Of a stretch of 64,000 nucleotides of DNA, positions 22,601-33,900 are shown piece by piece (position 1 is the stretch's first letter; every line of letters starts with the position of its first letter). The DNA comes from Chromera velia. Taxonomy: Eukaryota > Sar > Chromeraceae. The stretch spans positions 24,424-88,423 of the forward strand of contig JAHBMJ010002602.1 of the NCBI GenBank assembly GCA_018398765.1, read 5' to 3'. The notes below the pieces were generated by a model. It searched no databases, was not told where the DNA came from, and was given only the letters and a program-made list of their open reading frames with translations. The translations under genes were made by a program, and so were the position numbers.

Positions 22601-23683
22601 CTGCCTACCTCGGAGGGCAAGCGAGTCATCATTTCGGTCATGGACCTTGCCTCCAGGTTTGTCGTCCTCATAGCCGTTCCGAATCAGAAGGCAACAACGA
22701 TCGCGCAGGCGCTCCTTAACAATGTCTTCTTCGTCTTCGGCTCCTCCGTGACCCTCCTCTCCGACCAGGGGCCGAGTTTCCTTGACCCCATTATCACCGC
22801 AGTGAGCGAGCTCGTCGGTACAGAGAGGGTCTGTACAAGCACGTACAACCCAAAGGCCAACGGGAAGCTCGAGAGGATGTATCGAGAGCTCAAGCAGACA
22901 CTGTCCGCATACATCGCCAAGCACCAGAAAGACTGGGTATGCTACCTGCCTGTCGCGGCTTTCCTGCACAACGCTACCCGATATGCAGCGCTCGGGATCT
23001 CTCCATTTGAGTTCCTCTTTGCGTTCCCTCCGAGGACACCCACGAAGCTCAACACCGACCTGCAGGAAAGTGCCGACATCATCCCGCAGGACTATGTCAA
23101 GGTCCTCTCTAAAATTCGGGAGGAGAACAAGAAGACCGCCCGAGATATCTACATGGAAGCGGCCGAGCAGAGAGGCAGACAAGTCCTGAAAGATGCCAGC
23201 AACAAGCAGTTCCGCAACCCTTACATGTACAAGAGGGGCGATTACGTCTGGGCATGAGTCAAACGAACGAAGAAAGGCTACGCAGCCAAACTGACCGCAA
23301 AATACGAGGGGCCCTTTAGAGTCCTCGAGGTCGGAGACAACCGCACGCTCCTGCTCAAGCAGCCGGGCGCCCAGACGCGTCGTGTGATCAACCACGACAA
23401 CGCTAAGCCCTTCGCCCACAGGGACCTGAAGGAGAACGACGCCCTCCTCTCTTGGTTTATGCCCGAGCTGGAAGAGGACGGGAAACAGGCAGACCCCATC
23501 GACAACGACGAGTTCGCAGAGTACGAGGTAGAGAAGATCTGTGCCAAGCGGCGCACGAGAAGGGGGACGGAGTTCCTCGTCAAGTACAAGGGCTACGCAG
23601 AGAAGGAGTGGACGCCGGAGGAAGAGCTCGACTGCGCCGACAAGGTCGAGGAATTTCATGCCCGCCTCCGTGGAGGCCAGTAA
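19595..23683 (+). pseudogene. Pol: reverse transcriptase, RNase H, integrase, chromodomain, with one TGA
   Basis: Enzymatic polyprotein for reverse transcription and integration. RT carries YRKLNKI, LIDLFQGF and the catalytic VYLDDILVAS (about 20865). RNase H keeps E in TEREALSLVYA and D in ITDHKAL, but its first motif reads KPNAS instead of the usual T-D-A-S (codon AAC at 21314-21316). Integrase has the HHCC finger (HHGHLCAGHGG ... CETCQQRK, about 22377-22510) and D, D, E in AVDTVGP, LLSDQGPS and NGKLERMYREL. TGA at 23255-23257 stops the frame. The same frame then continues for 142 codons into a chromodomain (EYEVEKICAKR ... FLVKYKGY ... EWTPEEEL) ending at 23683. Chromodomains direct integration to marked heterochromatin. 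The missing Asp and the stop suggest a dead copy. Confidence 0.92.
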
Positions 23684-26222
23684 GGCCTTCTCGGGAGGGA
23701 TGGATAGACGAACGCATCTGCAGAGACATAGAGAAGAAAAAGAGATGCTGAGTGGCCGTGGTGCATCTAGATTGGCATAAAATTGACTGACTGCTTCTTT
23801 GATCGTTAGGGTGGCATACAACAGAGGTAATGCTGTGCAAGTGAGTATCCGTGAGTGGCCGTCCGATCGAGTCATCCTTGATTGCGCAGGGTTCTTTTGG
23901 GGGGAGGGGATTCTGAAGGGGGGAACCAAACCAGGAAAAGGCAACGGGAAGGGGCTGGGGAGATGGGGGAGGGGCCATATGTATAAGGAGAGAGGACAAA
24001 AGCCTGCCCTCGATGGCAAGAGGGGCAGAAGGGTCACGGCAGACCTACTAAGAGACAGAGTAGGGCACACGGCAGCTGCCGCCTCATCTTTCGCCGGCGC
24101 CGGCAAATTTTCAACAAACAGGGAAGGGCAAGGGGGGGATTATGGGAGAAGGGAAGGGATGGGAAGGGGACGGGAAGAGGAACGGGGAGGGGAAGGGGAG
24201 GGGAAGGAAATTAAGGGGGGGGAAAGAGGAACGGGGAGGGGAGGGCAGGGGGAGTGACGGACCCTTTTCGGCATGCAAAAGTGACTGTTCTTCGTTTAAC
24301 TTTCCACGCGTAATTCCATTCGATCTCTTTTCCCCGTTCGGTCTCACTCTTCTCAGTGAAGTCTCTGCAAGCGTTCGTCTCAAGCGTGAATGGAAGTGTC
24401 AACTCACCGATACCGGTATGTGGGCAGAAAAAAAAAGTGTGAACGTCCTCCAGAACAGCGCCAGCATCACCGTGACTTCCACGAGAGAACATGGACAACA
24501 CCGGAACCGAAGGGGGGGCAACAGCCCTTACCGAACCGAAGGGGGGGCAAGGGCCCTTACCGAAATCGAGGGGGGGCAAAAGCTCTCAGGAACCGAAATC
24601 GAGGGGGGGCAGGAGCCCTCAGGATCTACAGGAACAGAGGAGGGAACAATTAGGAAAGGGGGAGGTAGTGCCTAGAGAGCATATCGATTTTATGATTCAT
24701 GGAAAGGGAAACTGCGCGGACCTCCACCGACCATTTGATCTTGCCTTCTCGTCTGACATTTTTTTTCTCCGCTTTACGATGCTTTCACTCGACTCCCCTT
24801 TGGACCGCAGTGCCGGGTGGGAAAAGAAAAAAAGAAAAAGGAATGAGCACGGGGGCTATCGGACAAGCGGAGAAAGGACCTGACTCCATGCATGTCTCCT
24901 TCACAGGCCTCATTCCAGATGACCGCTGTGAATATGTGCCTTTACCCCTATCTTTATTCTTTCCCCTTTGAGTGCTCTCCCAAGAACAACGGTACTGGGC
25001 GACTTACCTCTGTTGCCGCTGTCACCCCGTCTCAACATCCTCCTTTCCCTCTGTTTTTTCTTCCTCCGTCTACGGTCGCGCCTCCCACCTGCAAATGGCG
25101 AATAGGAGGAGAGCACTTAGCTGCGCTGTGTATGTGAATTAGGGATTTGGGTGGAGGGGGGATCGAAACAAGCTACTTGGGAGAACGGAATTGGAATATG
25201 AAAAAGACCGTGCGTTTGCTCTCTTTCTTCATGTGAATCGACGTCTGTGTTTATATGTGATGACCTCTTAGCAGACTTCCCTCCCTCACTGACCTTCTCC
25301 CTACCCCGTCAACCTTCTGCCCCTCCATCGTTTCGTCATGATCTTGTATGCCCTCTTTCCTGTATGCAGTACACAGGGTGGAATGGCTGTGCTGAAATTC
25401 AATCCATTTCTCTGTGTGTTTGGATCTGCGTTGCAATGAGTGAGTGCGCTGCTGACTTCTTGTTTCATCCCTGGCTGTATAGGAGAAGAAAAGGGGGCGG
25501 GAGAACAGAAACAGGAACAGGGGCCTTTTCAGGTCTTCCCGCATGTGCTCATCGGGACTGCCAGCAGGCTGTCTTTGCTTTTCCATTGCTTTTTTCCGTC
25601 CCAATAACTCTTTTTGTGCAATGTTCTCTTCTAACGATGTGTCTCTTGCGTCTTCTTGCCTCTTCGGCTCTCTGACCTCCCCATCCCCTTTCACCGCCCC
25701 CTCACCTGTCCGTCTTTCGTCCCGAAGTTCCTCTCATATGACAGTATTGGCGACCACACCGGATTTCACCCTTCTGAGTCAGTCCCAGCTGACCATTATG
25801 CTATGTGCTGACTTGAGGAAACAGGCAGGTCGGGGGGTTGGTGAAGTTTTCTGTGTAGATTGGGAGAGGAGAGAAGGAGACGGCTTTTCGTCATTGACCG
25901 CTGTCTGCCGTCTCCATTCGGAACGTCCTTTCTCCACAGATGATTGCGCGTCCCTCTCGGGTTTTTCTGCCTTGGCTTGGTTTTTTTATCGTCCCCGCTT
26001 GTCAGGTGCTCTCTGGAATGCTTGTGAAGTCTGGATGGAGAAAGGAGAAGGAGAATGGGAAGTGAGGGAGGTTAATTCAGACTGAGCCGCCGCAAGCCGA
26101 TTTTGCTTTGTGTACCCCTCATGCGCGTGCGCGTACGAAGCGTGCCGGGGCCCTCTTTGTGTTCATATGCCTGCATGCGTATCGCGGGGTCGCGATTTTC
26201 TTTTCCAGGGCCGGGGGGGATC
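23684..26222 (+). other. Long non-coding 3' internal region of the retrotransposon
   Basis: 2.5 kb separate the chromodomain from the 3' LTR. It includes a G/A-rich tract (24120-24250), a G-run tandem repeat (24505-24623) and, from about 24,700, pyrimidine-rich sequence that resembles host introns. No domain was recognised in any frame. A purine run CCGGGGGGGA just before the LTR (26211-26220) is the likely polypurine tract. Confidence 0.6.
24505..24623 (+). repeat. Four-copy G-run tandem repeat
   Basis: Units of about 28-33 bp, each with a run of seven G followed by CA (for example CCGAAGGGGGGGCAACAGCC). Spacing of the G-runs would permit intramolecular G-quadruplex formation. It lies in the non-coding 3' part of the LTR element. 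Confidence 0.85.
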
Positions 26223-26857
26223 TGCAGAGTCGTACTCATGCGCTTCGGGCCGAGGGCCGGCCATCCCGTGCTACGAGGCTGGGATTAGACGTATGGCCAA
26301 AGGACCCCGGCAGCTAGACAGAGAGAGAGAGGCCCTCTATAGAAAAGAAAGAATAGAAAGAGCCGGAGCCTTTTAAGAGGCGGTCCCGGAAGGCAGTTGT
26401 GACCCGATTCGAAAGTTGTGGAGATGATGGAAACAGCCAAACATGTTATTGAATCACCCCTTGCATCGTTACCGTTCAGGAGATATGAGCCATTAAAGAT
26501 TCAAGAAAAGGATGTCCCAAAAGGCAGAATTGTACCTGGCCCCGCAAAGTTATTCCATGAAAGCGATAAAGACATTCTGCTTTCCCGGACCAAACATGCC
26601 TAACTTTGCGGGGCCCTGAGACACGCACGCTACTCATCACCGGTCGATCAAATTTGCATGCATGCACGCGTGAAGACATCTTAAGATTCATCTCTGAGTC
26701 GAAACGTTGTGCAGCCAGGATCGAACTAGTTTGAACATACACATCCATCTATTAGAATCCAAAGCCTTCAGAACTCCTTCTACGAACCTCAAGTGCTTTC
26801 TATCACGTTCTTAAGGTTCCCTAGCTCAGTCCTGCCGATTCCAAACCGGAATTAGCA
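26223..26857 (+). repeat. 3' LTR
   Basis: Same termini as the 5' LTR and the same 635-bp length. It is followed by TTAG, the target duplication. Confidence 0.93.
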
Positions 26858-27749
26858 TTAGTCTCTTTAAGTTAAAATTTATGTTCACATTGAAAACAAT
26901 TATCAGCGAGATCGATCGGATCTAGCATCGGAAGAAAAGTGATCGGATGACATCATGGATCAAAAGTTCGGATGTACTTGCACCGGAAAGTAAACACTCG
27001 CAATCATTAGAATCAATGGATTTCAGATCAGGTATGCAACGCAGGAATTCCCTTTTATCCAGCGACTTGACACAAGAACGCGCCTAAGAACGCACATAAA
27101 GAAAGTCTATGTATGAAGCCATCAAGAGATCGAATTCTCTCCTGTGTAGCTAGTAGCCCAAAACGAGAAATTGACGGTCCGAGTGGTGAGACACATTCAA
27201 GATAAAGAGAAGGGTACAGAGGACTTAGAGTTTTTTTAGCACTTTGGGGCTGCCGAGTGGGTAGAAGACTTTGAATTGGCAAATATCAAAGATGTTGCGC
27301 CAACGTTGGCATACATCGAGAAGAGACCCGAGGGAGTAGTAGTTGCAAGCAGCCGCCACCGTCTGTTAGGAGAAGTGATTGTTAGAAAAAAAGAAGTCGA
27401 TTTCTTGGAAAAGGATCCCAGAGGACCAAAGTTACCGGTTGTTTGAATTTATATTAATGTTGTTTCTAGGAATTTTTGTGAGAATTGTAATTAATATAGT
27501 AATGCATTACATACATCATTTTCAAATTTAAAAAACTTTTGCATAACTATAGTATATCTAGTAATTTATAAAGCATAAACTTTGTCTGCAATAATATAAA
27601 TGAAACCAACTTCTCTAGCAATGTCTTTTAAATAAGCTTTTTCATGTCTGGTTACATGTTTACTTTTAAAGTTTTACAGTGAAAGTTTAAAGTTTTGTAA
27701 GCAAACTATATTGTAAAAAAAACTTTAGTGTCCAACCCTAGATACTAGC

Positions 27750-28190
27750 TTAAATAATCTTAAATATCATACTATAAAGAGGCTTTAAAAGAGTAAGTAA
27801 AGAAAATGTTGGTCATCAACTCCCTGCTTCTCACTGCTATACATCTATGGTATATAGTTTCACTCATTTGTAAAATAATTCACTTGATGTATTATGATTT
27901 GTACGTAGCATATAGCATAACATAACATTGATGTTCCGGGTTATGGCCGCAGTTAAAAAAGCTTTAAGTTCGTTATTGTTAGAGTTGGTGCTACAGGTAG
28001 CAGCAGATGTAAAACTAAGTTCTAGATCGATCTTTCTCATCTAATTTTTAATAGATTTGGCCCATTATTAGAGGGTTAGCCTAAAGGTTAGCGAGAGATA
28101 TTTTAGCCAATATATATAAAAAGTGTAATTATTGCTACCGTGACTAGTACCATCTGAGACGTATACCCTAGGGTATACCCATCATACATA

Positions 28191-28234
<44 letters not shown>

Positions 28235-29060
28235 AGAGAGAGAGAGATCCACGAGAGATACTCGGGCACAAGACAGAGACAGAAACACAAACTTGGAACA
28301 CCACATTCACGCACAGGCCTGCGAAGACATACAACACAGACAGATCGGCCTAGCGTGCGACTAAGCCTGCAAGTACGCCTGAGACTATGTGTGCAGGACC
28401 ACAAAGATGCTTCCCTGTAGTGTGGAGGAAAAGCGACGAGCGCTTGGCCAGCTACCAGAGAGATACACATACACAGAAATTCCACAAACAGAAAGGGGGG
28501 AAGAGAGAAAAGACGCAAGACAGACAGCAGGCCAGAGGTCGTAAGACACAGGCAGGGACAGACACTGTCATATTACATAGATAGGAACACAGCTTTTGCA
28601 ATGACTCGTTCACAGTCTTATTCAATCAATCAATGTCGCTTTCGCTCTGCTTTAGTTCCTCAACGATTTCGCTCTCTTCGTCGAGCCGTCTCTGTCTCAC
28701 CCCTCAATCTCTCTTGATTGATAGATGCTCGATTCCAAAACATACCACAACGTCGGCACATGAACTTAAAAAGGCAAAAAAAAAACCTTTCATCCTGACG
28801 AACGCTGGCGCTCCATCGCCTCCCAAAACTGGTGCTTGGAGACTTCTGAACTACCTGCCCCCCCGCCTCTTTAAAAGTGGCAAGTGGACCTCTAAACTAA
28901 TTGCCAGCAACCTTCCCGCATCTTAAAAGGGGCGAGTAGGCTGCTGGGCTTTCTACAAAACCGAACGGACGGACTGCCAACTGAGGGAGAAGAGGATGGA
29001 GCCGTTGCCCTTCCGTATGCTCCCCCCCGTCATTCGGTCCATCCATCCGCCCAATCCTCC
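27750..29060. other. Spacer with a LINE-like tail and microsatellite
   Basis: AT-rich to about 28,130. A minus-oriented tail (CATAACATAACATTGATGTTCCGGG, spanning 27917-27941) resembles the 3' end of the local LINE family. A (CA)n(GA)n tract lies at 28193-28247. An open stretch at 28633-28926 is Ser/Lys-rich and unconvincing. Confidence 0.45.
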
Positions 29061-29095
29061 AGCTCAACCTTCTTCAAAGTGAGTGAGTGAGGCGT

Positions 29096-29731
29096 TTACT
29101 TGGAGATGTAGGGGAACTCGGTGGCGCCTCCGATGTAGTACTGGAAGGCCATAGCGAGGAGGCCAACCATGGCAATGCGGCCGTTGTTGAGCTCCTTGTT
29201 GCGGAGGTCAAGGTACTCCTCGGGATCCTCGGGCTTGCCGTAGGTGATGCCGGGGGCAACCTCATCGGCGTCGGTCTGCTTGTAGAACACCTGGTCCATA
29301 AGGGCAACAAAGAGAGCAACCTGAGCCCAGCCGGCAGCGGGGAGGGCGGGGAAGGCAGCGAAGCCACCGGGGATATCAGAGAAGGCGGGGCCGTCCTGCT
29401 TGAAGGGAAGGTCGAAGCCGGCGTTGAGGTTTCCGGGGAGACGGGCACCGAGCTCGGTGGCAGCAAGGCCGAGGATTCCGAGCATAGCGAGTCTTCCGTT
29501 CTTGAGCTCCTTGAGTCTGTACTCCTTGAACTTCTCGTCCTCAGGAGAGAGGTCAAAGGGGTTGAAGATGGGGAACCCGGGGAGACCGTACTTGCCGGAG
29601 CCGGGAGCGTCCTCGAAGGACATCTTCATCTCGGACCTGGCGGAACGAGCGACGGGCTTGACACCTCCGAGAGTGAAGGCATCGACAGAGACTGCTGCGA
29701 AAGCGCAGACGGTGGCAGCGACGCACTTCAT
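29096..29731 (-). CDS. Light-harvesting chlorophyll-binding protein (LHC/FCP superfamily)
   Basis: Thylakoid antenna protein that binds chlorophyll and carotenoid and passes excitation to a photosystem. It is a single exon of 211 codons with ATG at 29729-29731. The N-terminus is a hydrophobic signal-like segment ending SVDAF, with Phe after the putative cleavage site as in plastid preproteins of secondary red-lineage algae, followed by a short basic transit-like stretch. Helix 1 ([19 protein letters not shown]) and helix 3 ([18 protein letters not shown]) carry the ExxNGR chlorophyll-ligand motifs. Helix 2 is around [17 protein letters not shown]. Length and spacing match compact FCP/LHCR-type proteins. 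Codon use is strongly GC-biased with no intron, suggesting high expression. The exact LHC subfamily needs a tree. Confidence 0.95.
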   Translation of the reverse strand: MKCVAATVCAFAAVSVDAFTLGGVKPVARSARSEMKMSFEDAPGSGKYGLPGFPIFNPFDLSPEDEKFKEYRLKELKNGRLAMLGILGLAATELGARLPGNLNAGFDLPFKQDGPAFSDIPGGFAAFPALPAAGWAQVALFVALMDQVFYKQTDADEVAPGITYGKPEDPEEYLDLRNKELNNGRIAMVGLLAMAFQYYIGGATEFPYISK

Positions 29732-30548
29732 TTTGATTCAAAGTAAAAAAGAGGAGGTGCGACACTGGAAACTCAAAAGGATGTTTAAAAAGACAAACCG
29801 TCTGACGTGGGGCTGACTTCGCTAAAGTCCGAGGGGAAGAGAAGGCTGGCTGGGTTGGCAAAACATCTCCAGTCCAATTCGGGACGATTTTCGTTGAGAA
29901 ATTTTGAGGAGACGGCAAAAGTGTGGTTCGCGCGGGGTCGCGCGGTGCAATGATCAAACTGCATGCGAGTCGCCCGGAAAGCGAAAATCCTGCAATGCCT
30001 GGATGGACACATTCCGAATTCCCATGAAGTGCCCCACCAGCAATCCTGTACGGGACCGGGCCGCAGCTAGCCCCGCATAGCCCCGCGGCCCGCGGCGGCC
30101 GCCGCGCTGCCCGCGGTGCATGTTGAATGCTCGGCGGGCCGCCGCCGCGGGGCAATGGGCATATATACCTATACCAGCTTGAGGTCCAACCCCAAGTTGA
30201 GGATGCTTGAGGATCTTGAAGCCTAATTTGAAGGCTCGATCTCTGACATTCTCTGACAATTGAGGACTTGAAACATCTTTCAGAGCCAGAATACTGGACC
30301 GGATGTCAGTCACTGGCTAGGGGGCGCAGCCGAAACTGTTGCATTCATTCTCGAAAGACATCCATTTTGATCAGCGGTTGCCTGAGGTCACGAGGACAAC
30401 AAAGGCGCTCACAGGTGTTGCGGCGGCGTCACGGAGAACTCTAGAAAATGAGGCAAACAAGGTTGGTGGGTTGTTACGTTGTTGACACCCACACAGTTTG
30501 ACACTCCTGTATTTACTTAAAGATGAATTTCATGCCGCTGATCCCCAT
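29732..30548. promoter_or_regulatory. Divergent promoter region between LHC and PIGB
   Basis: About 800 bp separate two head-to-head genes. It contains a very GC-rich, near-palindromic block (about 30061-30160, GCCCCGCGGCCCGCGG versus GGGCCGCCGCCGCGGGGC) followed by TATATACC. No other gene is visible. Regulatory use is inferred from position only. Confidence 0.4.
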
Positions 30549-30882
30549 ATGTGTCGCAGGCTGCAGAAGGCGACTGCCTTTGCGCGGTTGATTTATGACA
30601 ACACTCCTCTCTTTGGCCGCCTCCTCTGCTTCCGTCTCCTCAATGCATTGGTCGGTCCCCTTCGGCACAAAGGTGTCTCCCGGTGCCGTCTACTTCCCCC
30701 CCTTTACCCCCCCTTCAGAGAGAGACTGCTCTTCTCCCTTCCCTCCCGCTTTTTTGTCGGAGACCTCGCTTGGCCCTCTCATGATCTCACATTCTGACTC
30801 ACTGATAGTTACACATGCACCCCCACAGACATGCATGCGTTCTCGGTCGCGTAAATATTCACGCTGAGCGGGGTAAAGGCAT

Positions 30883-30947
<65 letters not shown>

Positions 30948-33900
30948 CGCGCGCGTGGATGTATGTAGCGGCAGGAGGAAGAAGGACGGGCAGGCAGAGG
31001 TCTGGTGTTATGACTTCCCGTTCGCTCGTCTGTCGTGCAGACCATCCGAACTTATTTCAACCCGGACGAACACTGGCAGTCTCTCGAGGTGGCACACAGA
31101 CTCGTCTTCGGTTAGCTCATCCTCTGTCTGCCGGCCTGCCGATCTTTCTCTGTGTGTGCGGACAGCTTGATCATTTGAGGTTCTATGCGCAAACGCTTCA
31201 GGCCAGCTCTGTGTGTACAGCACGATGCCACGCTGCCATTCTCTCCGGGGGTCGGCGCACTTTGTTTTTCCATGGTTTCCTTCAGTTTCCTTTGTGTCGT
31301 CGTTTCCCTTTTTCTGTTGTAACAGCATGACTTTTTGACCTCTTTTTGCATCACGGTGGTGATCTGGTATTTGCAGTTTGCTGGGTGAACTCTGGCAGCG
31401 ACAGTTGATGGTCTGACTCCTTGACTGCGCGGCATGCTGAGTGAGAAATACGTTTTGATACAGAGGAATCCTTGTGGGTCAGCTTGCGGGCGTTGGTATG
31501 CGGCATATGCACCAACAAGTCGTTTGGTTCATGCTTCTGTTCTCTCCTGTTCTGCCTTTTTCTGTTTGCAGGTCAAGGTTATCTGACTTGGGAGTGGGAG
31601 CCTTGCGTTGCCCTGCGCTCCTTCCTCCATCCTTTGGTATTTGCTTTTCTCTACTGGCTGCTTTCTTTTGTGGAGACCCTTCTTCGTCCTCTTCCGGGTC
31701 AGGGTGATTTTTTTTGTTCAGCATGGTACATAGCCTCCTTTCCACTTCTTTCTCTCGTTCTGTTTCAATCCCGCTAGCCTTGTTGCTTCTGGATGAGGTC
31801 GGGCGTGTTCGAGTACTCAGCTCAGCTCTGACAGGGAAGAGCGATCAACCGTCCGCAATGGCACTGTCTATCTGTCTATCTGCCCTTCCGTGAGTGTGTC
31901 TGTGTATGATGTGTTCCGAAGTGCTGTCGATGTGTTGCATGTCGCGTTCCAATCCTGTACCTTTCTATTCTTTCTTCTTGTCTCGTCGGCTTCGCTCCTT
32001 AATTGTCTGTCTGTCTCCTTTCTTGCAGGACTTTTCGGCTGGCTTGTAGCGTACTCTCCCAGGTAGGTGGAGGGGGAGTGAGAGAGAAAGGGGTGTTCAT
32101 CCGTCGTGGGATTTCTTTCAGTGTCTCTCGTCATGAGAAAGGCCAAGCGAGAAGGGAACAGAGACTTTCCTTCCTACCGGGTGCTGATTTTGCAGGTTCA
32201 CATCGAAGGTGTGGTGGACTTTGTTTGACAACGACGGGACGGAAAGAACGAAAAATTTCCATCCTGAGGTGTTCATCTCTTTTCCATTCTCTCTTTTTTA
32301 AGGAAGCGTTTCAGAAGGCCTCCTCTTGCAAACTCCCTTTCTTCCATCCTGGCTGTATGCATGCAGACTCCTTCAGGCGTGCTTTGCAGCGGTGACAGAT
32401 CTCTGCGTGTGAGTATGAAAGGCGAATAATATCGTTCTTTTACCAGTCAAAAAAAAAAAAAAAACCATCTGGTCGCTTGTTTCGTTTTGGCAGCGAAGTC
32501 GGGCAGGTTGGTGATGCTGATGACGCTTATGCTTTCCTCTTCTTTCTCTCTTTCCCTTTTGTGGAAATTGGTGAGAAATTCTGTTGTTCAATGGCACTGA
32601 GCTCCCTTTTCCTTTCCAAGTATTTCTGCTTCGGAACAAAACCAATCTTTAAAAAACGATGTTCCCTGCTCTCCCCGGACATGCACCTTCTAGAGCAGGT
32701 ATGAGACGGCCCTTCTCTGGAGTCCTCCCGGGCGTGCGAAGAGGACTGCAGAGTGCAGCTTGACGTGCCACCTATGTTCATGGTCGGTCGGATTTTCTTT
32801 TCTAGAATGGAGACAGAAATCTGCGATGGGAAGAAATGCAAGGAGAGTCTCAAGTCATCCTGCGTGACCGGCAGATTCCGTCTTCCTTGCCCTTCTTCTG
32901 TTTTGCAAAACCTTTCGAGGCCCCCTCGGTTCTGCGATTCTTGTGTGTTCTTTTCTTCCTTTAGACATTTTCTAGCCAGAAGGAAAGACGCTCAAAGGAT
33001 ATCTGTCTCCTCTCCAAGATGCACAAACACTGCACACGTGCAGCTGCACAAGCACTGTTTTTGTCCATGTGTCCTCTGCCTTCAAGAGTTCATGAAAAAA
33101 GGGCTTCGGAAAGGCGAATATGGGACTGATTTTGAAGCGCGTCCATGCAACGATCTGTCCGTCCATCTTATTTCCTTATTTCTTTGCTGCCTCCCTGCCG
33201 GTATGTCTCCCTCACCAAACATCTCCCCCTTTCTCCGTGCTTCCATGTCTGCCTCTTCCGATCTGTCTGTACGTCTGTCTCTGTGTTTCAGGTTTTCTTT
33301 TTTCGTGCTCTGTCGAACGTACAGCAACTCTCTAGAGACTGCATTCTCGACCTCTGCTCTTTGTCTATGGACCCGCGCACTCGTCGTGGAGGGGGGCTGT
33401 GTCTTTGAGAGAGGAGCAAGGGAAAAGGTGGGCGGCATGTGCAGTGCAACGGGTAACAGCCCGAGATGACAATTTGTCACGAGCCTCTCTTGTACCTTCT
33501 CTGCTTTCCCACTTGATTTACGCGAATCGCGCTATCCTTGACGCAAGCTCCCCTCTCGTGCAGTCGGCATCATTTGCAGCGGCTGCATCAGTGTGTGCGC
33601 GCTCTCTGCTTTTGGAATTCCTCACAGTGATTCCGCCTTTTGTCATGCCTCAATTTCTTGCAGAAGCTGGATGCGAGGGGGAAGGCGGGAACTCGTCCCG
33701 GAAGAAGAGGGAAAGAGAGTCGGGAGAAGTGGGAAGGAAACGCTTTGCTCTTGTTTGGTGCTCTTTCTCTGGCTGCTCTGGCGGTACTTCTCCGGCCAAC
33801 TGCAGCGATCTTCTGGGCCGTCATTTGCGGTCAGTTTGTCCATAATTGCATGGACATTGGTGTAATCTTGGAAGATTTCTCATGCAGGGCTGGTACCGGC

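Larger units (their letters stand above)
15285..26857 (+). mobile_element. Ty3/gypsy LTR retrotransposon with chromodomain (chromovirus type)
   Basis: The two 635-bp LTRs begin TGCAGAGTCG and end ATTAGCA. The element is flanked by a 4-bp duplication TTAG (15281-15284, 26858-26861). Internal order is gag with CCHC knuckle, aspartic protease, reverse transcriptase, RNase H, integrase, chromodomain, which defines a Ty3/gypsy chromovirus. A G-rich purine tract (about 26212-26220) just before the 3' LTR is the likely polypurine primer. I could not match the sequence after the 5' LTR to a specific tRNA primer. LTRs differ at roughly twenty positions by eye, mostly transitions, so the insertion is not recent. 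Frame breaks in the coding region indicate it is not autonomous. Confidence 0.95.
15089..27741. mobile_element. Non-autonomous TIR element (hAT-like), split by an LTR retrotransposon
   Basis: The left end, CTAGGGTTGGACACTAAAG (from 15089), is the exact reverse complement of the right end, CTTTAGTGTCCAACCCTAG (to 27741). Both are flanked by the 8-bp repeat ATACTAGC (15081-15088 and 27742-27749). Without the retrotransposon (15285-26857 plus one TTAG) the element is about 1.1 kb, AT-rich, with AAAGTTTT-type subterminal repeats at both ends. An 8-bp duplication points to the hAT superfamily. A 65-codon stretch near 27250-27447 is its only coding-like part. Confidence 0.85.

Noticed and set aside
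23255-23257. TGA read as tryptophan in the nuclear code
   Set aside because: UGA is used as Trp in the Chromera plastid, but nuclear genes here (PIGB at 39641-39643, LHC at 47317-47319) end in TGA at the expected C-terminus and use TGG for Trp.
22490-24106. Long minus-strand ORF (538 codons)
   Set aside because: It lies antisense to integrase and chromodomain coding sequence with high GC third positions, which keeps the opposite strand open. No domain appears in its translation.
29087-29746. Plus-strand ORF of 219 codons over the LHC gene
   Set aside because: Shadow of the strongly codon-biased LHC gene on the minus strand. The translation has no known pattern.
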